This document shows positions 24,424 through 33,436 of a DNA stretch of 51,404 nucleotides, piece by piece. The position numbers and the translations under genes were made by a program. The stretch is from positions 1 to 51,404 of the forward strand of contig JAYUOV010000030.1 of assembly GCA_043760535.1 (NCBI GenBank). The letters are read 5' to 3'. The notes below the pieces were generated by a model, which ran no database searches, was not told the DNA's origin, and saw only the letters and a list, made by a program, of their open reading frames with translations. Positions within the stretch are counted from its first letter, which is position 1, and each line of letters begins with the position of its first letter. Source of the stretch: JAZKFT01 sp043760535 (GTDB taxonomy: Bacteria > Bacteroidota > Bacteroidia > Chitinophagales > Chitinophagaceae).

Positions 24424-26490
24424 ATGAAAGCATTAAAATATATTTATGGCATCAGCTTGCTGATGCTTGCGCTTACAGGCTGCAAAAAGGATGTGTATGA
24501 AGATGTAGCCTTTGTAGAAGCAGGTATAGCACCTGTTAAGCTAAGTGCAGTGTACGAAATTACCCAGGACAATTCGGGTCTTGTAACCATTACACCAAAC
24601 GGTACCGAAGCGGTTTGGTATGAAGTTTATTTTGGTGATGCTACAACAGCACCTGCTAAAGTAGATGCTGGTAAAGGTGTTCAGCACAAGTATGCCGAAG
24701 GTGTTTATACCGTAAAATTAGTAGGCTATTCTGTTAACGGTAAAAAATCGGAAGCTACACAACCGCTCACTGTTTCTTTTAGGGCTCCAGAAAATTTGGA
24801 TTTTACCATTACCAGAGATCCGGTAAACAACTACAGAATAAGTATTTCTGCTACGGCTTTGTACGAAACAAATTTTAGAGTGTTTTTTGGCGATGTGCCT
24901 AACGAAGTGGGCACCTTATTTATAGAAGGCGGCACCGTTAGCCGCACTTATGCAGCAGTTGGAACCTACCAGGTAAGAGTGGTAGCCTTTAGTGGTGGTG
25001 CTGCTACCTCGCAATTAATTAAGCCCGTTACTATTGTAGATCCGGTACTGTTACCCATTACGTTTGAGTCGCCTACCGTTGATTACACATTTGGTGGTTT
25101 TGGCGGTGGTGCGGTAACTGTAATTACCAATCCGCAATCATCTGGTATTAACACAACATCTAAAGTAGGTCGTATGGTTAAAAGTGCACCCGAGGGTTGG
25201 GGAGGTGCAGTTATTACAGTAGGTGCAGCCATCGATTTTTCTGCCAATAAAGTTTTCAGAATGAAAGTGTATTCACCAAGAGTAGGTGCCAGAGCGTTAC
25301 TCAAGGTCGAAAATTTAACCAATCCTGGTATTTCTTTCGAAAGAGAAGCCACTTCAACTGTAGCAAATGCCTGGGAAGATTTAGTATTCGATTACAGCCA
25401 GATTAATACCGCAAATACTTACCAAAAAGTAGTGTTGATTTTTGATAATGGAACACCCGGCAATGGCTCAGCTAACTTTACATGGCTTTTTGATGATATC
25501 CGCCAAACAAACCAACTTCCAGTAAGCTTGCTTATGTTGCCAATAACTTTTGATGATGCAGGAGTAAACTATTCAGTTATTGATTTCGGTGGTGCTGTAA
25601 GTGCTAATGCTGTGGATCCTGCAAATGCAGCCAATAACGTTAAAAGAACCACAAAGCCTACAGGGGCAGAGGGCTGGGCAGGTACTACCATGGGTGCCGG
25701 ATTTACTACAGCTATTCCATTTACTGCTACTGCTACTCAAATGAGTGTAAGGGTGTATTCACCAGCAGCAGGTTTGCCAGTAAGGTTAAAAGTAGAAGAC
25801 CGTACCAACAATACCCGTTCTGTAGAAACGCAAAAAAATACCACAGTTGCCAATGCATGGGAAACAATCGTTTTCGATTTTGCCAATCAGGCATCGGGTA
25901 CAGCCGCCATGAACCTTTCTTTCACGTATGACATGGCTTCAATATTTTTCAACTTTAACACCTCTGGTGATGGTAAAGTATTCTTATGGGATGATGTAAG
26001 ATTCCTCACTACAAACGTTGCGGGTCTTGCTTTGCCACTCGATTTTGAATCTTCTTCGCTAGTGTATGCCTTTACTAATTTTAATGGAGGCAGCACTACG
26101 GTTATCAACAATCCTCAGTCTAATGGAATAAATACCAGTTCCAAGGTAGCTAGAATGGTTAAAAGTGCAGGTGAGCCATGGGGCGGAAGCTGGATACAAA
26201 TGGATGCACCTATTAATTTTTCTGGTTCTAAAATAGTAAAAATGAAAGTGTGGTCTCCACGAGTGGGAGCCAAAGTGCTTTTAAAAGTAGAGAATGCAGC
26301 TAACGGAGCATTAAATGCCGAACGTGAAGTAACAACTACGGTGGCCAACGGTTGGCAGGAACTGTTGTTCGATTTTACAGGAATAAACACTGCTAATACT
26401 TATCAAAAGGTGGTAATAATTTTCGAATTTGGAATTATGGGTGATGGTTCTAATAACTTCACTTTCCTGTACGACGACATTAAATTTTAA
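24424..26490 (+). CDS. surface glycan-binding lipoprotein with three CBM-like repeats
   Basis: The 688-residue protein has a lipobox LTGC (Cys20) followed by KKD. Two PKD-like beta domains come first (about 35-118 and 120-205). Three homologous beta-sandwich units follow at about 210-365, 372-530 and 537-688. Units 1 and 3 are nearly the same, sharing INNPQSNGIN or INTTSKV-type strands, MVKSA, MKVYSPRVGA or MKVWSPRVGA, LLKVEN, TTVAN and INTANTYQKVV; unit 2 is more diverged. The fold resembles carbohydrate-binding jelly rolls. It follows susD by 20 bp, the usual place of a SusE/SGBP gene, so I infer that it holds long glucan chains at the surface. The binding specificity is unknown. Confidence 0.82.
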   Translation: MKALKYIYGISLLMLALTGCKKDVYEDVAFVEAGIAPVKLSAVYEITQDNSGLVTITPNGTEAVWYEVYFGDATTAPAKVDAGKGVQHKYAEGVYTVKLVGYSVNGKKSEATQPLTVSFRAPENLDFTITRDPVNNYRISISATALYETNFRVFFGDVPNEVGTLFIEGGTVSRTYAAVGTYQVRVVAFSGGAATSQLIKPVTIVDPVLLPITFESPTVDYTFGGFGGGAVTVITNPQSSGINTTSKVGRMVKSAPEGWGGAVITVGAAIDFSANKVFRMKVYSPRVGARALLKVENLTNPGISFEREATSTVANAWEDLVFDYSQINTANTYQKVVLIFDNGTPGNGSANFTWLFDDIRQTNQLPVSLLMLPITFDDAGVNYSVIDFGGAVSANAVDPANAANNVKRTTKPTGAEGWAGTTMGAGFTTAIPFTATATQMSVRVYSPAAGLPVRLKVEDRTNNTRSVETQKNTTVANAWETIVFDFANQASGTAAMNLSFTYDMASIFFNFNTSGDGKVFLWDDVRFLTTNVAGLALPLDFESSSLVYAFTNFNGGSTTVINNPQSNGINTSSKVARMVKSAGEPWGGSWIQMDAPINFSGSKIVKMKVWSPRVGAKVLLKVENAANGALNAEREVTTTVANGWQELLFDFTGINTANTYQKVVIIFEFGIMGDGSNNFTFLYDDIKF

Positions 26491-26512
26491 TAACCTTATA
26501 AATTAATTCAAG

Positions 26513-27412
26513 ATGAAACAATTCATAAAATCATTAGCCTTCGCTTTTTTTGTGGTTGTAGTTGGGCTATCTGGTTGTAAAAAAACCGATTATTCTTTTG
26601 GCGAATTAAAAGCCCCCACCGACCTTACCCTTACTGCTGTGGTAGCTGGTGTAGATGCCACTAACCCTAACGGTAATGGAACAGGTACAGTAATTATAAC
26701 TACCACTTCTAAAAATGCACTTTCTTATAATATCGATTTTGGCGATGGCTCTACCCTTGTGGTACCATCGGGCGTTATTACTTACAAGTATGCTAATCCC
26801 GGCACTTTTAATTATACCATTACGGTTAATGCCATTGGTACCGGAGGATCTATTTCTACCATTAGCAAAAAAGCCAGCGTATTTGTACTATTCACCATTC
26901 CAGCCCCACTTTTAACCACATTAACAGGCGCCACTTCCAAAGTATGGATTACAGACAAAGCGGCTCCCGGCCATTTTGGAGTAGGTGCTGCCGACTTGTT
27001 TTTCCCCAATTTTTACGGAGCTGATCCCAATTCTAGGGAGGCCTGTGCATACGATGATGAGATTACTTTTACTAGAGATGCTACTGGTAAAGTATTTATG
27101 GCGGTAAATAATAAAGGCACTTCAGTTTCAATAGGTGCAGCTACAGGTTTTTATGGCTTTGGAGGTGGCGATGGTTGCTACTCTATTAATACTGGTGGTA
27201 ACAAATTGCTGGTTTTCTCAGATGCTACTTCAGCTTCTACTCCTGCAAATTCTTCCCGCATTCAATTTAGAGTGCCCGGAAACGGCATTATCAATTTTGG
27301 TACTGGTGGCATTACCTATGAAATTATATCTTATGGTACTAACACCATAAATCTGCGAAACATTGGTGCCGATGGTAATGCATGGTATCAAAAATTAATA
27401 GTTAAACCATAA
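26513..27412 (+). CDS. PKD-domain lipoprotein, second surface glycan-binding candidate
   Basis: The 299-residue lipoprotein has a signal with lipobox LSGC (Cys22). A PKD domain spans about 30-125 (SYNIDFGDGSTLVVPSGVIT, then YKYANPGTFNYTITV). The C-terminal half (130-299) is beta-rich with SKVWITDKAAPGHFGVG and a DDEITFTRD strand. This half resembles domains found next to PKD repeats in beta-glucan loci of Bacteroidota, but I do not know a named function for it. It is 22 bp after the three-repeat lipoprotein and 4 bp before the GH16 lipoprotein, so it belongs to the same operon. A role in substrate binding is inferred from context. Confidence 0.75.
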   Translation: MKQFIKSLAFAFFVVVVGLSGCKKTDYSFGELKAPTDLTLTAVVAGVDATNPNGNGTGTVIITTTSKNALSYNIDFGDGSTLVVPSGVITYKYANPGTFNYTITVNAIGTGGSISTISKKASVFVLFTIPAPLLTTLTGATSKVWITDKAAPGHFGVGAADLFFPNFYGADPNSREACAYDDEITFTRDATGKVFMAVNNKGTSVSIGAATGFYGFGGGDGCYSINTGGNKLLVFSDATSASTPANSSRIQFRVPGNGIINFGTGGITYEIISYGTNTINLRNIGADGNAWYQKLIVKP

Positions 27413-27416
27413 GAAT

Positions 27417-28460
27417 ATGCTTAACCTGAAATCATATTTAATAGGATGCCTTATTTTATTGGCTGCATGTAAAAAAACAAAAACCGGTTCTGTAACTGTT
27501 ACGGCACCTACCAATTTTACAGTAAATGTTGTTACAAGTACTGATAATAGCGGCAACGTTTCTTTTACTGCATCTGCTACCAATGCGGCTACCTACGAAT
27601 TTGATTATGGCAATGGCGTTTTTCAAACAGTTCCTTCAGGAATCGTTACCTATAAGTACCCGGCATCGGGTACTTATACGGTAAACGTAATAGCTAAAAG
27701 TTCCGATGGGCAAAGTATTTCTAAATCGGTAACGGTAACTGTAACAGTAGCGTTTGCCCTTATTTGGTCTGATGAATTTGATGTTCCGGGTGCACCCAAT
27801 TCTTCAAAATGGGGTTACGAAATCGGCAACGGCAGCGGCAGCGCAGCCGGGTGGGGGTGGGGCAACAACGAACTTCAGTACTATACCAACAGGCCCGAGA
27901 ATGTAGTTGTATCTGGCGGTACTTTAAAAATCACTGCCATTAAAGAACCGTTTAGTGGTAGTCAGTACACATCTGCAAGGATGTTGTCGAAAGATAAATT
28001 TTCTTTTAAGTACGGTAAAATTGAAGCAAGGGTTAAGTTGCCGGCAGGTGTAGGCACAGTGCCAGCTATATGGATGTTGGGAAATAATCATTCAACAGCA
28101 GGTTGGCCCGCTTGCGGCGAAATAGATATTATGGAGCATCTTGGAAGGGATTTAAATAAAATCTTTGCTACACTTCACTATCCTAATAATTCTGGTGCCA
28201 ACGGTAAGGCGAGTACTTTAGTTATTTCTAATGCAACCACTGAGTTTCATAACTACGCTGCAGAGTGGACAGCAGCATCTATTAAATTTTATGTAGACAA
28301 CGTGTTGTTTTTCACCTTTGCTAACACTCCAAGTCTGCCTTTCAACCAAAACTTTTTTCTCATCCTGAATATTGCATTGGGTGGAAATTTTGCCGGACCA
28401 GTTAGTGGTTCTTTTACCAATGCCACTATGGAGGTTGATTATATAAGAGTGTACCAATAA
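27417..28460 (+). CDS. PKD-GH16 endo-beta-glucanase lipoprotein
   Basis: The 347-residue protein has a lipobox LLAAC (Cys18) followed by KKT, a PKD domain at about 28-110 (ATYEFDYGNGVFQTVPSG), and a GH16 domain at 112-347. The catalytic motif EIDIME is at residues 235-240, preceded by WPACG. The block NELQYYTNRPENVVV is shared with the first GH16 of this locus. It is probably the surface-anchored enzyme that makes the first cuts for SusCD uptake, while the non-lipidated GH16 works in the periplasm or outside. It starts 4 bp after the previous gene and ends the tightly spaced part of the operon. Confidence 0.94.
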   Translation: MLNLKSYLIGCLILLAACKKTKTGSVTVTAPTNFTVNVVTSTDNSGNVSFTASATNAATYEFDYGNGVFQTVPSGIVTYKYPASGTYTVNVIAKSSDGQSISKSVTVTVTVAFALIWSDEFDVPGAPNSSKWGYEIGNGSGSAAGWGWGNNELQYYTNRPENVVVSGGTLKITAIKEPFSGSQYTSARMLSKDKFSFKYGKIEARVKLPAGVGTVPAIWMLGNNHSTAGWPACGEIDIMEHLGRDLNKIFATLHYPNNSGANGKASTLVISNATTEFHNYAAEWTAASIKFYVDNVLFFTFANTPSLPFNQNFFLILNIALGGNFAGPVSGSFTNATMEVDYIRVYQ

Positions 28461-28490
28461 AAAACTGGAATTTTAAAGTGACTATTTTCG

Positions 28491-28524
28491 GGTGTTGTTG
28501 TTAAATTTTTTTTACAACAACACC
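28491..28524. terminator. perfect 11-bp palindrome before the GH3 gene, terminator or operator
   Basis: GGTGTTGTTGT (28491-28501) pairs with ACAACAACACC (28514-28524) around an AT loop. It lies 30 bp after the GH16 stop and is followed by TTTATTTTT, so it could end the susC transcript. The same T-rich stretch includes a -7 box for GH3. Confidence 0.55.
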
Positions 28525-28526
28525 TT

Positions 28527-28534
28527 TATTTTTG
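28527..28534 (+). promoter_or_regulatory. probable -7 promoter box of the GH3 gene
   Basis: TATTTTTG matches TAnnTTTG and lies 12 bp before the ATG at 28546. No clear -33 element is seen at the usual distance because the palindrome occupies that space. The short leader makes this tentative. Confidence 0.3.
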
Positions 28535-28545
28535 CACAAAAGATT

Positions 28546-30855
28546 ATGACTTATACAAAACGATACCTTACTTTTCTAAGTGTTACAGCATTTTTAGCAG
28601 CATTTTTTGCCTGTAAACCAGCTAGTGATAATCCAGCGGTAAAAGTTGGCAAGCCCAATTTAGATCAGCTTAACAAAAGAGTGGATTCTGTTTTTAAGCT
28701 AATGACGCTGGAAGAAAAAATAGGGCAGATGAACCAGTATAACGGCTTTTGGGATGTAACCGGCCCAGTACCAGTTAACGGCAATGCCAAACAGAAGTAC
28801 GACCATTTAAAACGTGGATTGGTAGGCTCTGTTTTAAACGTAAAGGGTGTAGAAAATGTAAGAAAGCTACAAGAGATTGTAGTAAAAGAAACAAGGTTAG
28901 GTATTCCACTCATTTTTGGGTTTGACGTAATTCATGGGCAAAAAACATTAACACCAATTCCGCTTGGCGAAGCTGCAAGCTGGGATTTGGCAGCTATAGA
29001 AAAATCGGCAAGAGTGGCTGCTATAGAGGCTTCTGCCGTGGGTATCAACTGGACATTTGCGCCGATGGTGGATATTAGCAGGGATGCACGTTGGGGCAGG
29101 GTAATGGAAGGTGCAGGCGAAGACCCATACCTTGGTACCAAAATTGGCGTAGCCAGAATTCATGGTTTTCAGGGAGAGGACCTTTCTGCTGTAAATACCA
29201 TTGCAGCCACAGCAAAACATTTTGCAGCCTATGGTTTTGTAGAAAGTGGTAAGGATTATAACACAGTTGATATTAGCAGCTCTACATTGTACAATGTTGT
29301 TTTTCCACCATTTAAAGCAGCTGTAGAAAACGATGTAAAAACGGTGATGAATTCATTCAACGTTGTAAATGGTGTGCCGGCAACAGCCAACAAGTTTTTA
29401 CAAAGAGATATACTGAAAGATAAATGGGGTTTTAATGGTTTTGTAGTTTCCGACTGGGGTTCTGGTGCTGAAATGATGGATCATGGTTTTGCAAAAGATC
29501 TAAAACAAGTTGCAGAGCTCTCTGTAAATGCAGGCAGCGACATGGATATGGAATCTTATGCTTATGTAACACATTTAAAAGAATTGGTAGAGTCTGGCAA
29601 AGTAGAGCTGAAAGTGATTGATGATGCGGTTAAAAGAATACTGCGTTTGAAGTTTGAGCTGGGCTTATTTGATGACCCCTACAGGTATTGTGATGTGGCC
29701 AGAGAAAAGGAATTCAGTACAAATCCTGCCCATACTGCAGCTGCATTAGATATGGCTAAAAAATCAATAGTATTACTCAAGAACGCAAATGTTGCTGGTA
29801 ATAAGCCATTATTACCATTGGATAAAAATCAACAGGGCATTGCAGTAATTGGCTCTTTAGCCAATGATAAAAATAGCCCATTAGGTAGCTGGCGGATAGG
29901 AGCAGAAGACAGCAGTGCTGTTTCGGTTGTAGAAGGATTAACGAATGCTGGTATTACATATAGGTATGCAAAAGGTGCAGATGTGAGTGTAGGCCCGGCC
30001 AATTTTATTAACGAAGTAAAAATTAATGAAACGGATAAATCAGGATTTAGCGAAGCAGTTCAGGTAGCCCGAAGTGCATCCGTTGTAATTATGGTTTTAG
30101 GCGAACATGGTTTTCAAAGTGGCGAAGCAAGAAGCAGGTCTAAACTGGATTTACCCGGCGTACAACAGCAGTTGCTGGAAGAAGTGTACAAGGTAAATAA
30201 GAATATCATTTTGGTGTTAATGAATGGTCGACCGTTGGCAATACCTTGGGCTGATGAATATATTCCGGCAATAGTAGAAGCTTGGCAATTAGGTTCGCAA
30301 ACCGGTAATGCTATTGCACAAGTTTTGTTTGGCGATTACAATCCATCGGGTAAATTGCCTATGACTTTCCCAAGAAGTGTTGGGCAGGTACCTATTTACT
30401 ATAACTATTTCAATACAGGTAGGCCCGGGCCCAAGCAGGAAGTTTTTTGGTCGCATTACAGCGATGAAAGTAACAAGCCTTTATATCCTTTTGGCTACGG
30501 TTTAAGCTATACCAGTTTCGATTATTCTAACTTACAAATTGACACGGCAAATCAGTCTGCAATCAAGGTGTCGGTAACTATAAAAAACATCGGTAAATTA
30601 GCCGGCGAAGAAGTGGCACAGTTGTACATCCGTGATAAAATTGCAAGCAATGTGCGGCCAGTAAAGGAGTTGAAAGGTTTTGAGAAAATAAAATTAAACG
30701 CTGGAGAATCTAAAACTGTAAACTTTTTATTGACAGATGCCGAGCTTGGTTTTTACACCAATACCGGAGAATTTATAGTAGAGCCGGGAGATTTTGACTT
30801 AATGGTTGGTACCAGTTCTCAGCAAGGCGTTTATGGAAAATTTACTAAGAAATAA
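28546..30855 (+). CDS. bglX: glycoside hydrolase family 3 beta-glucosidase lipoprotein (BglX-like)
   Basis: The 769-residue protein starts at ATG 28546, giving the lipobox AFFAC (Cys23) KPAS. The GH3 N-terminal barrel (about 45-380) carries GFDVIHG, EDPYLG and the nucleophile motif VVSDWGS with Asp303. The GH3 C-terminal domain follows (about 420-640, with LPGVQQQLLEEV and PSGKLPMTFPRSVGQVP). A fibronectin III-like domain ends the protein (YPFGYGLSYTSF, then EVAQLYIRD). It removes terminal glucose from the oligosaccharides made by the GH16 enzymes, probably in the periplasm. It ends the locus and has a strong terminator. The longer start at 28492 lies over the palindrome and is rejected. Confidence 0.95.
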   Translation: MTYTKRYLTFLSVTAFLAAFFACKPASDNPAVKVGKPNLDQLNKRVDSVFKLMTLEEKIGQMNQYNGFWDVTGPVPVNGNAKQKYDHLKRGLVGSVLNVKGVENVRKLQEIVVKETRLGIPLIFGFDVIHGQKTLTPIPLGEAASWDLAAIEKSARVAAIEASAVGINWTFAPMVDISRDARWGRVMEGAGEDPYLGTKIGVARIHGFQGEDLSAVNTIAATAKHFAAYGFVESGKDYNTVDISSSTLYNVVFPPFKAAVENDVKTVMNSFNVVNGVPATANKFLQRDILKDKWGFNGFVVSDWGSGAEMMDHGFAKDLKQVAELSVNAGSDMDMESYAYVTHLKELVESGKVELKVIDDAVKRILRLKFELGLFDDPYRYCDVAREKEFSTNPAHTAAALDMAKKSIVLLKNANVAGNKPLLPLDKNQQGIAVIGSLANDKNSPLGSWRIGAEDSSAVSVVEGLTNAGITYRYAKGADVSVGPANFINEVKINETDKSGFSEAVQVARSASVVIMVLGEHGFQSGEARSRSKLDLPGVQQQLLEEVYKVNKNIILVLMNGRPLAIPWADEYIPAIVEAWQLGSQTGNAIAQVLFGDYNPSGKLPMTFPRSVGQVPIYYNYFNTGRPGPKQEVFWSHYSDESNKPLYPFGYGLSYTSFDYSNLQIDTANQSAIKVSVTIKNIGKLAGEEVAQLYIRDKIASNVRPVKELKGFEKIKLNAGESKTVNFLLTDAELGFYTNTGEFIVEPGDFDLMVGTSSQQGVYGKFTKK

Positions 30856-30878
30856 AAGAGACATAAATCCTTTGCACA

Positions 30879-30915
30879 AATTAAGAAGACCTCATTTTAT
30901 GAGGTCTTCTTAATT
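30879..30915 (+). terminator. strong hairpin terminator after GH3
   Basis: The arms AATTAAGAAGACCTCAT (30879-30895) and its complement (30899-30915) form a perfect 17-bp stem with a 3-nt loop. A T-rich run follows at 30922-30930. It ends the polysaccharide locus. Confidence 0.85.
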
Positions 30916-30979
30916 CAAAATCAATTTTTTTTCGGAAGTTGTGTTTTGGTGGTTTGTACAAAATCAGGACCCTAAAGGC

Positions 30980-31007
30980 AAATCATAAATCCGAAATCAT
31001 AAATCTG
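30980..31007 (+). repeat. 14-bp tandem repeat before the MOSC gene
   Basis: AAATCATAAATCCG (30980-30993) is followed at once by AAATCATAAATCTG (30994-31007) and a partial third copy. It sits in the 13-40 bp before the MOSC start codon. Confidence 0.8.
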
Positions 31008-31020
31008 AAATTCAAATCTC

Positions 31021-31659
31021 ATGTTTATTCAATCAGTTAACGTAGGCCTGCCCAGACTTGTATCGTGGCGTGGCGAAATGGTGATGACCGGAATTTTTAA
31101 AAACCCAGTGGATAAGGCATTGCAGGTAACAACGTTACAAATAGATGGCGATGGCCAGGCAGATTTGGTAAACCATGGCGGTGCCAACAAGGCCGTGTAT
31201 GTTTATGCTAGTGAACACTATCCGTATTGGAATCATTTTTTACAAAAGGAAGTAACACCCGGCGGCTTTGGCGAAAACATTACCACCGCTGGTTTACTCG
31301 ATAAGGATGTATTTATAGGCGATCAATACCGCTTTGGTAGTACGCTGCTCATGGCAGTTCAGCCAAGAATGCCATGTGCCAAATTGGGCATTCGCTTTAA
31401 TGATGTAATGATGACCCGCCACTTCCATCTAGCCCGGCGAAACGGCATTTATTTTAAAGTACTACAAGAAGGCACCATACAAAATGGAGACAGGATTCAA
31501 TTGGTAAATCGCTCCGCACATAACATCTCAATACAAGATGTGGTAGATAATTATGTACTGAAAGAAAAGGATTTGGAAAAAGTAAAATTGCTTGCAGAAA
31601 CCGATATTTTGCCAGAGTGGTTTCGTGGCGAGTTTACAAAAATGTTGTTAAGAAGTTAA
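31021..31659 (+). CDS. MOSC domain protein (YiiM-like)
   Basis: The 212-residue protein starts MFIQSVNVGLPRLVSWRGEM and contains DGDGQADLVNHGGANKAVYV (about 41-60), YPYWNHFL, GGFGENITT and the MOSC cysteine motif RMPCAKLG with Cys119. MOSC proteins bind molybdenum or sulfur on this cysteine. YiiM-type members reduce N-hydroxylated compounds with molybdenum cofactor. The C-terminal helices (LKEKDLEKVKLLAETDILPE) match the YiiM 3-alpha domain. It converges on the THEP1 gene with a 4-bp overlap at the stop codons. Substrate unknown. Confidence 0.9.
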   Translation: MFIQSVNVGLPRLVSWRGEMVMTGIFKNPVDKALQVTTLQIDGDGQADLVNHGGANKAVYVYASEHYPYWNHFLQKEVTPGGFGENITTAGLLDKDVFIGDQYRFGSTLLMAVQPRMPCAKLGIRFNDVMMTRHFHLARRNGIYFKVLQEGTIQNGDRIQLVNRSAHNISIQDVVDNYVLKEKDLEKVKLLAETDILPEWFRGEFTKMLLRS

Positions 31660-32126
31660 AAGGTCATCGGTACAATTTTGAACCTTTCCAAGTTAAAATA
31701 GGCCACTACTTTTTCTAGTAACTCTTCTCTTACTACCAATACAATTTGTAGGTTCTTTTTTTCGTTAGCCAGAATCGTTTTAATAGTGGCGGCAAAGCCG
31801 AGTCCCCGCAGTTCCAATGGACCAATTTCATCAATAATTATATAGCCATCTGGTAGCCCTAAAGCAGTTAATAAAATTTCGGAAGCCTTATCAAAAGCGG
31901 CTTTACTAAATCGGTATTTACCCACTTCCAATATTTCCGTTTCAGTAGTAGCTGCTTCCATCTGGAAAGGCTCTTTTGTATGTGCATTCATAAAAATTCG
32001 CTTACCATCCACGATTGGCGTAAGGATGCCAAACACATTGTTTCTATTAGCACTCCATTGCAAAAGTCTAGTGGTTTTGCCACTGTGTTTTGCTGCTACC
32101 AATATGTGTATTTGCTTATTGGTCAT
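31656..32126 (-). CDS. THEP1/NTPase_1 family P-loop nucleotide phosphatase
   Basis: The 156-residue protein has a degenerate P-loop AAKHSGKTT (11-19) in which the first Gly of GxxxxGK is Ala. The family signature IIIDEIGPLELRGLGF lies at about 95-110 and serves as Walker B. The C-terminal LQIVLVVREELLEKVV strand-helix completes the RecA-like core. The family hydrolyses nucleoside triphosphates in vitro; the cellular role is unsettled. Its first 11 bases overlap the end of the membrane protein gene, so the two are coupled. Together with the convergent MOSC gene this may be a metal or cofactor-related group, which is an inference. Confidence 0.85.
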   Translation of the reverse strand: MTNKQIHILVAAKHSGKTTRLLQWSANRNNVFGILTPIVDGKRIFMNAHTKEPFQMEAATTETEILEVGKYRFSKAAFDKASEILLTALGLPDGYIIIDEIGPLELRGLGFAATIKTILANEKKNLQIVLVVREELLEKVVAYFNLERFKIVPMTF

Positions 32127-33144
32127 AAGGTTTTTTTAAGGTGTTCATCATCACAATTTTACAACATTTGGCTACTCTACTAAATCCTTTTAATCCTTGG
32201 CTCATTTGCCAGCTTTGCTGCACAATATATTTGGTAGAAGGTAGCAGCAGCAACACTTCCCGTATAGCTGTCTGCGATTTTTGCTGCTGCTTAGTTAGCC
32301 ATTTTTTTAGCAATAACATAGCCAAAGGGCTTATTAAAAAATACCAACTTAGCACTATTAAAAGCGAACGAAATAGTATTTGTACCACCGCCTGTTTTGG
32401 TAAAATGGGTTTGCCGGGTTGCAGCCACGATAGCAAGAGCACACCCACAAGAAACAGCCAAAAAACAAACATACCCAACCTAAGTTTCTTGCCTTTATTA
32501 CCACTTTTTAGTACCGCATTAGAATCTGTAATTTCTTTGGGAATTGTAATCAGATAATGCGTATGTAGCAAGCCCCATTGCTGCGAATGTTGTACCATTT
32601 TACCTGCATAAAAGCCTACCAGTATTCCTGCAATAGTATGCAGCAGAATGTAACCACTAACAAGCAGTATGCTATAACTGGTTACTGTTTTTTGATGGGT
32701 AAGGTGATGGATGAAATCATCTATCACCACCCATATATTTTTACCATACAAAATAGTCATTACCAGTACCCGCTGTATGGCCGACTCTAATAAAGCAATA
32801 CCACCCAACAGTACGCAAGCCGTTCGGAAATGCTTTTTGTTAAAGAACAAAATTTCACCAATAAGCCCCTGAAAAAAAACGGCGAGATAAGCTGGCGGTG
32901 GGCTTTGCGGACTCAACATCATTTTGCAAACTGCAACTATTACAGTGGCTTTTAATATGGCTCCTTTTGCCGGAACATACCAAGCAATAAGGCAGATACA
33001 AAGTACCGCACCGCTACCTACTACAAGACCCGAAACAGGTAATTTTAAACCGTGTATCATGCCTCCCAAAAAAGCTTCTGTTGCTGCCCATAAGGCTATT
33101 AACCGGTAATAAATTTGTATATCAAAAGAGGTAGTATTATTCAT
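32116..33144 (-). CDS. polytopic membrane protein coupled to the THEP1 NTPase
   Basis: The 342-residue protein has about seven hydrophobic helices (roughly 12-30, 36-55, 62-76, 84-100, 105-130, 150-180, 225-245 and 260-290) and a cytoplasmic C-terminal part (LLKKWLTKQQQKSQTAIREV). I do not recognise a named family. The segment AWYVPAKGAILKATVIVAVCKMMLSP-type (58-80) followed by PAYLAVFFQGLIGEILFF recalls small-molecule S-component or precursor-uptake proteins. The overlap with the NTPase gene suggests that the two work together, perhaps as transporter and nucleotidase. This role is a guess. Confidence 0.6.
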   Translation of the reverse strand: MNNTTSFDIQIYYRLIALWAATEAFLGGMIHGLKLPVSGLVVGSGAVLCICLIAWYVPAKGAILKATVIVAVCKMMLSPQSPPPAYLAVFFQGLIGEILFFNKKHFRTACVLLGGIALLESAIQRVLVMTILYGKNIWVVIDDFIHHLTHQKTVTSYSILLVSGYILLHTIAGILVGFYAGKMVQHSQQWGLLHTHYLITIPKEITDSNAVLKSGNKGKKLRLGMFVFWLFLVGVLLLSWLQPGKPILPKQAVVQILFRSLLIVLSWYFLISPLAMLLLKKWLTKQQQKSQTAIREVLLLLPSTKYIVQQSWQMSQGLKGFSRVAKCCKIVMMNTLKKPYDQ

Positions 33145-33368
33145 TATTACTATTTACCCAAACCTAAACGCAGCTTAAACAAGGTTTAAATTACTAAATT
33201 GCAATTAGCACACGGATGAAATGGAAAGAACGGGATGCCCCGATTATTTCGGGGCCAAACATGGATTTTTTAAGATGCTTTTTAAAGAGAAACGGATTTC
33301 CCAATTCGCTATTTTTCCACGTGTACAGTATAAATATTAAACGAAAGGTACAGCGGGCCACTTTAATG

Positions 33369-33403
33369 AAAAAAAGCTGATGAAGATTTAATTCCCCATC
33401 AGC
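33369..33403 (-). terminator. terminator of the DUF4197 gene (minus strand)
   Basis: GCTGATG (33376-33382) pairs with CATCAGC (33397-33403). Read on the minus strand, the hairpin is followed by seven T (33375-33369). It lies 34 bp after the DUF4197 stop. The rest of the space to 33144 shows no gene. Confidence 0.75.
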
Positions 33404-33436
33404 CAATTGAAATCTGTTTTGTACTCCGCAATGCTC

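Noticed and set aside
33194..33406. 70-codon minus-strand frame between DUF4197 and the membrane protein
   Set aside because: It starts inside the DUF4197 terminator and has no recognisable sequence.
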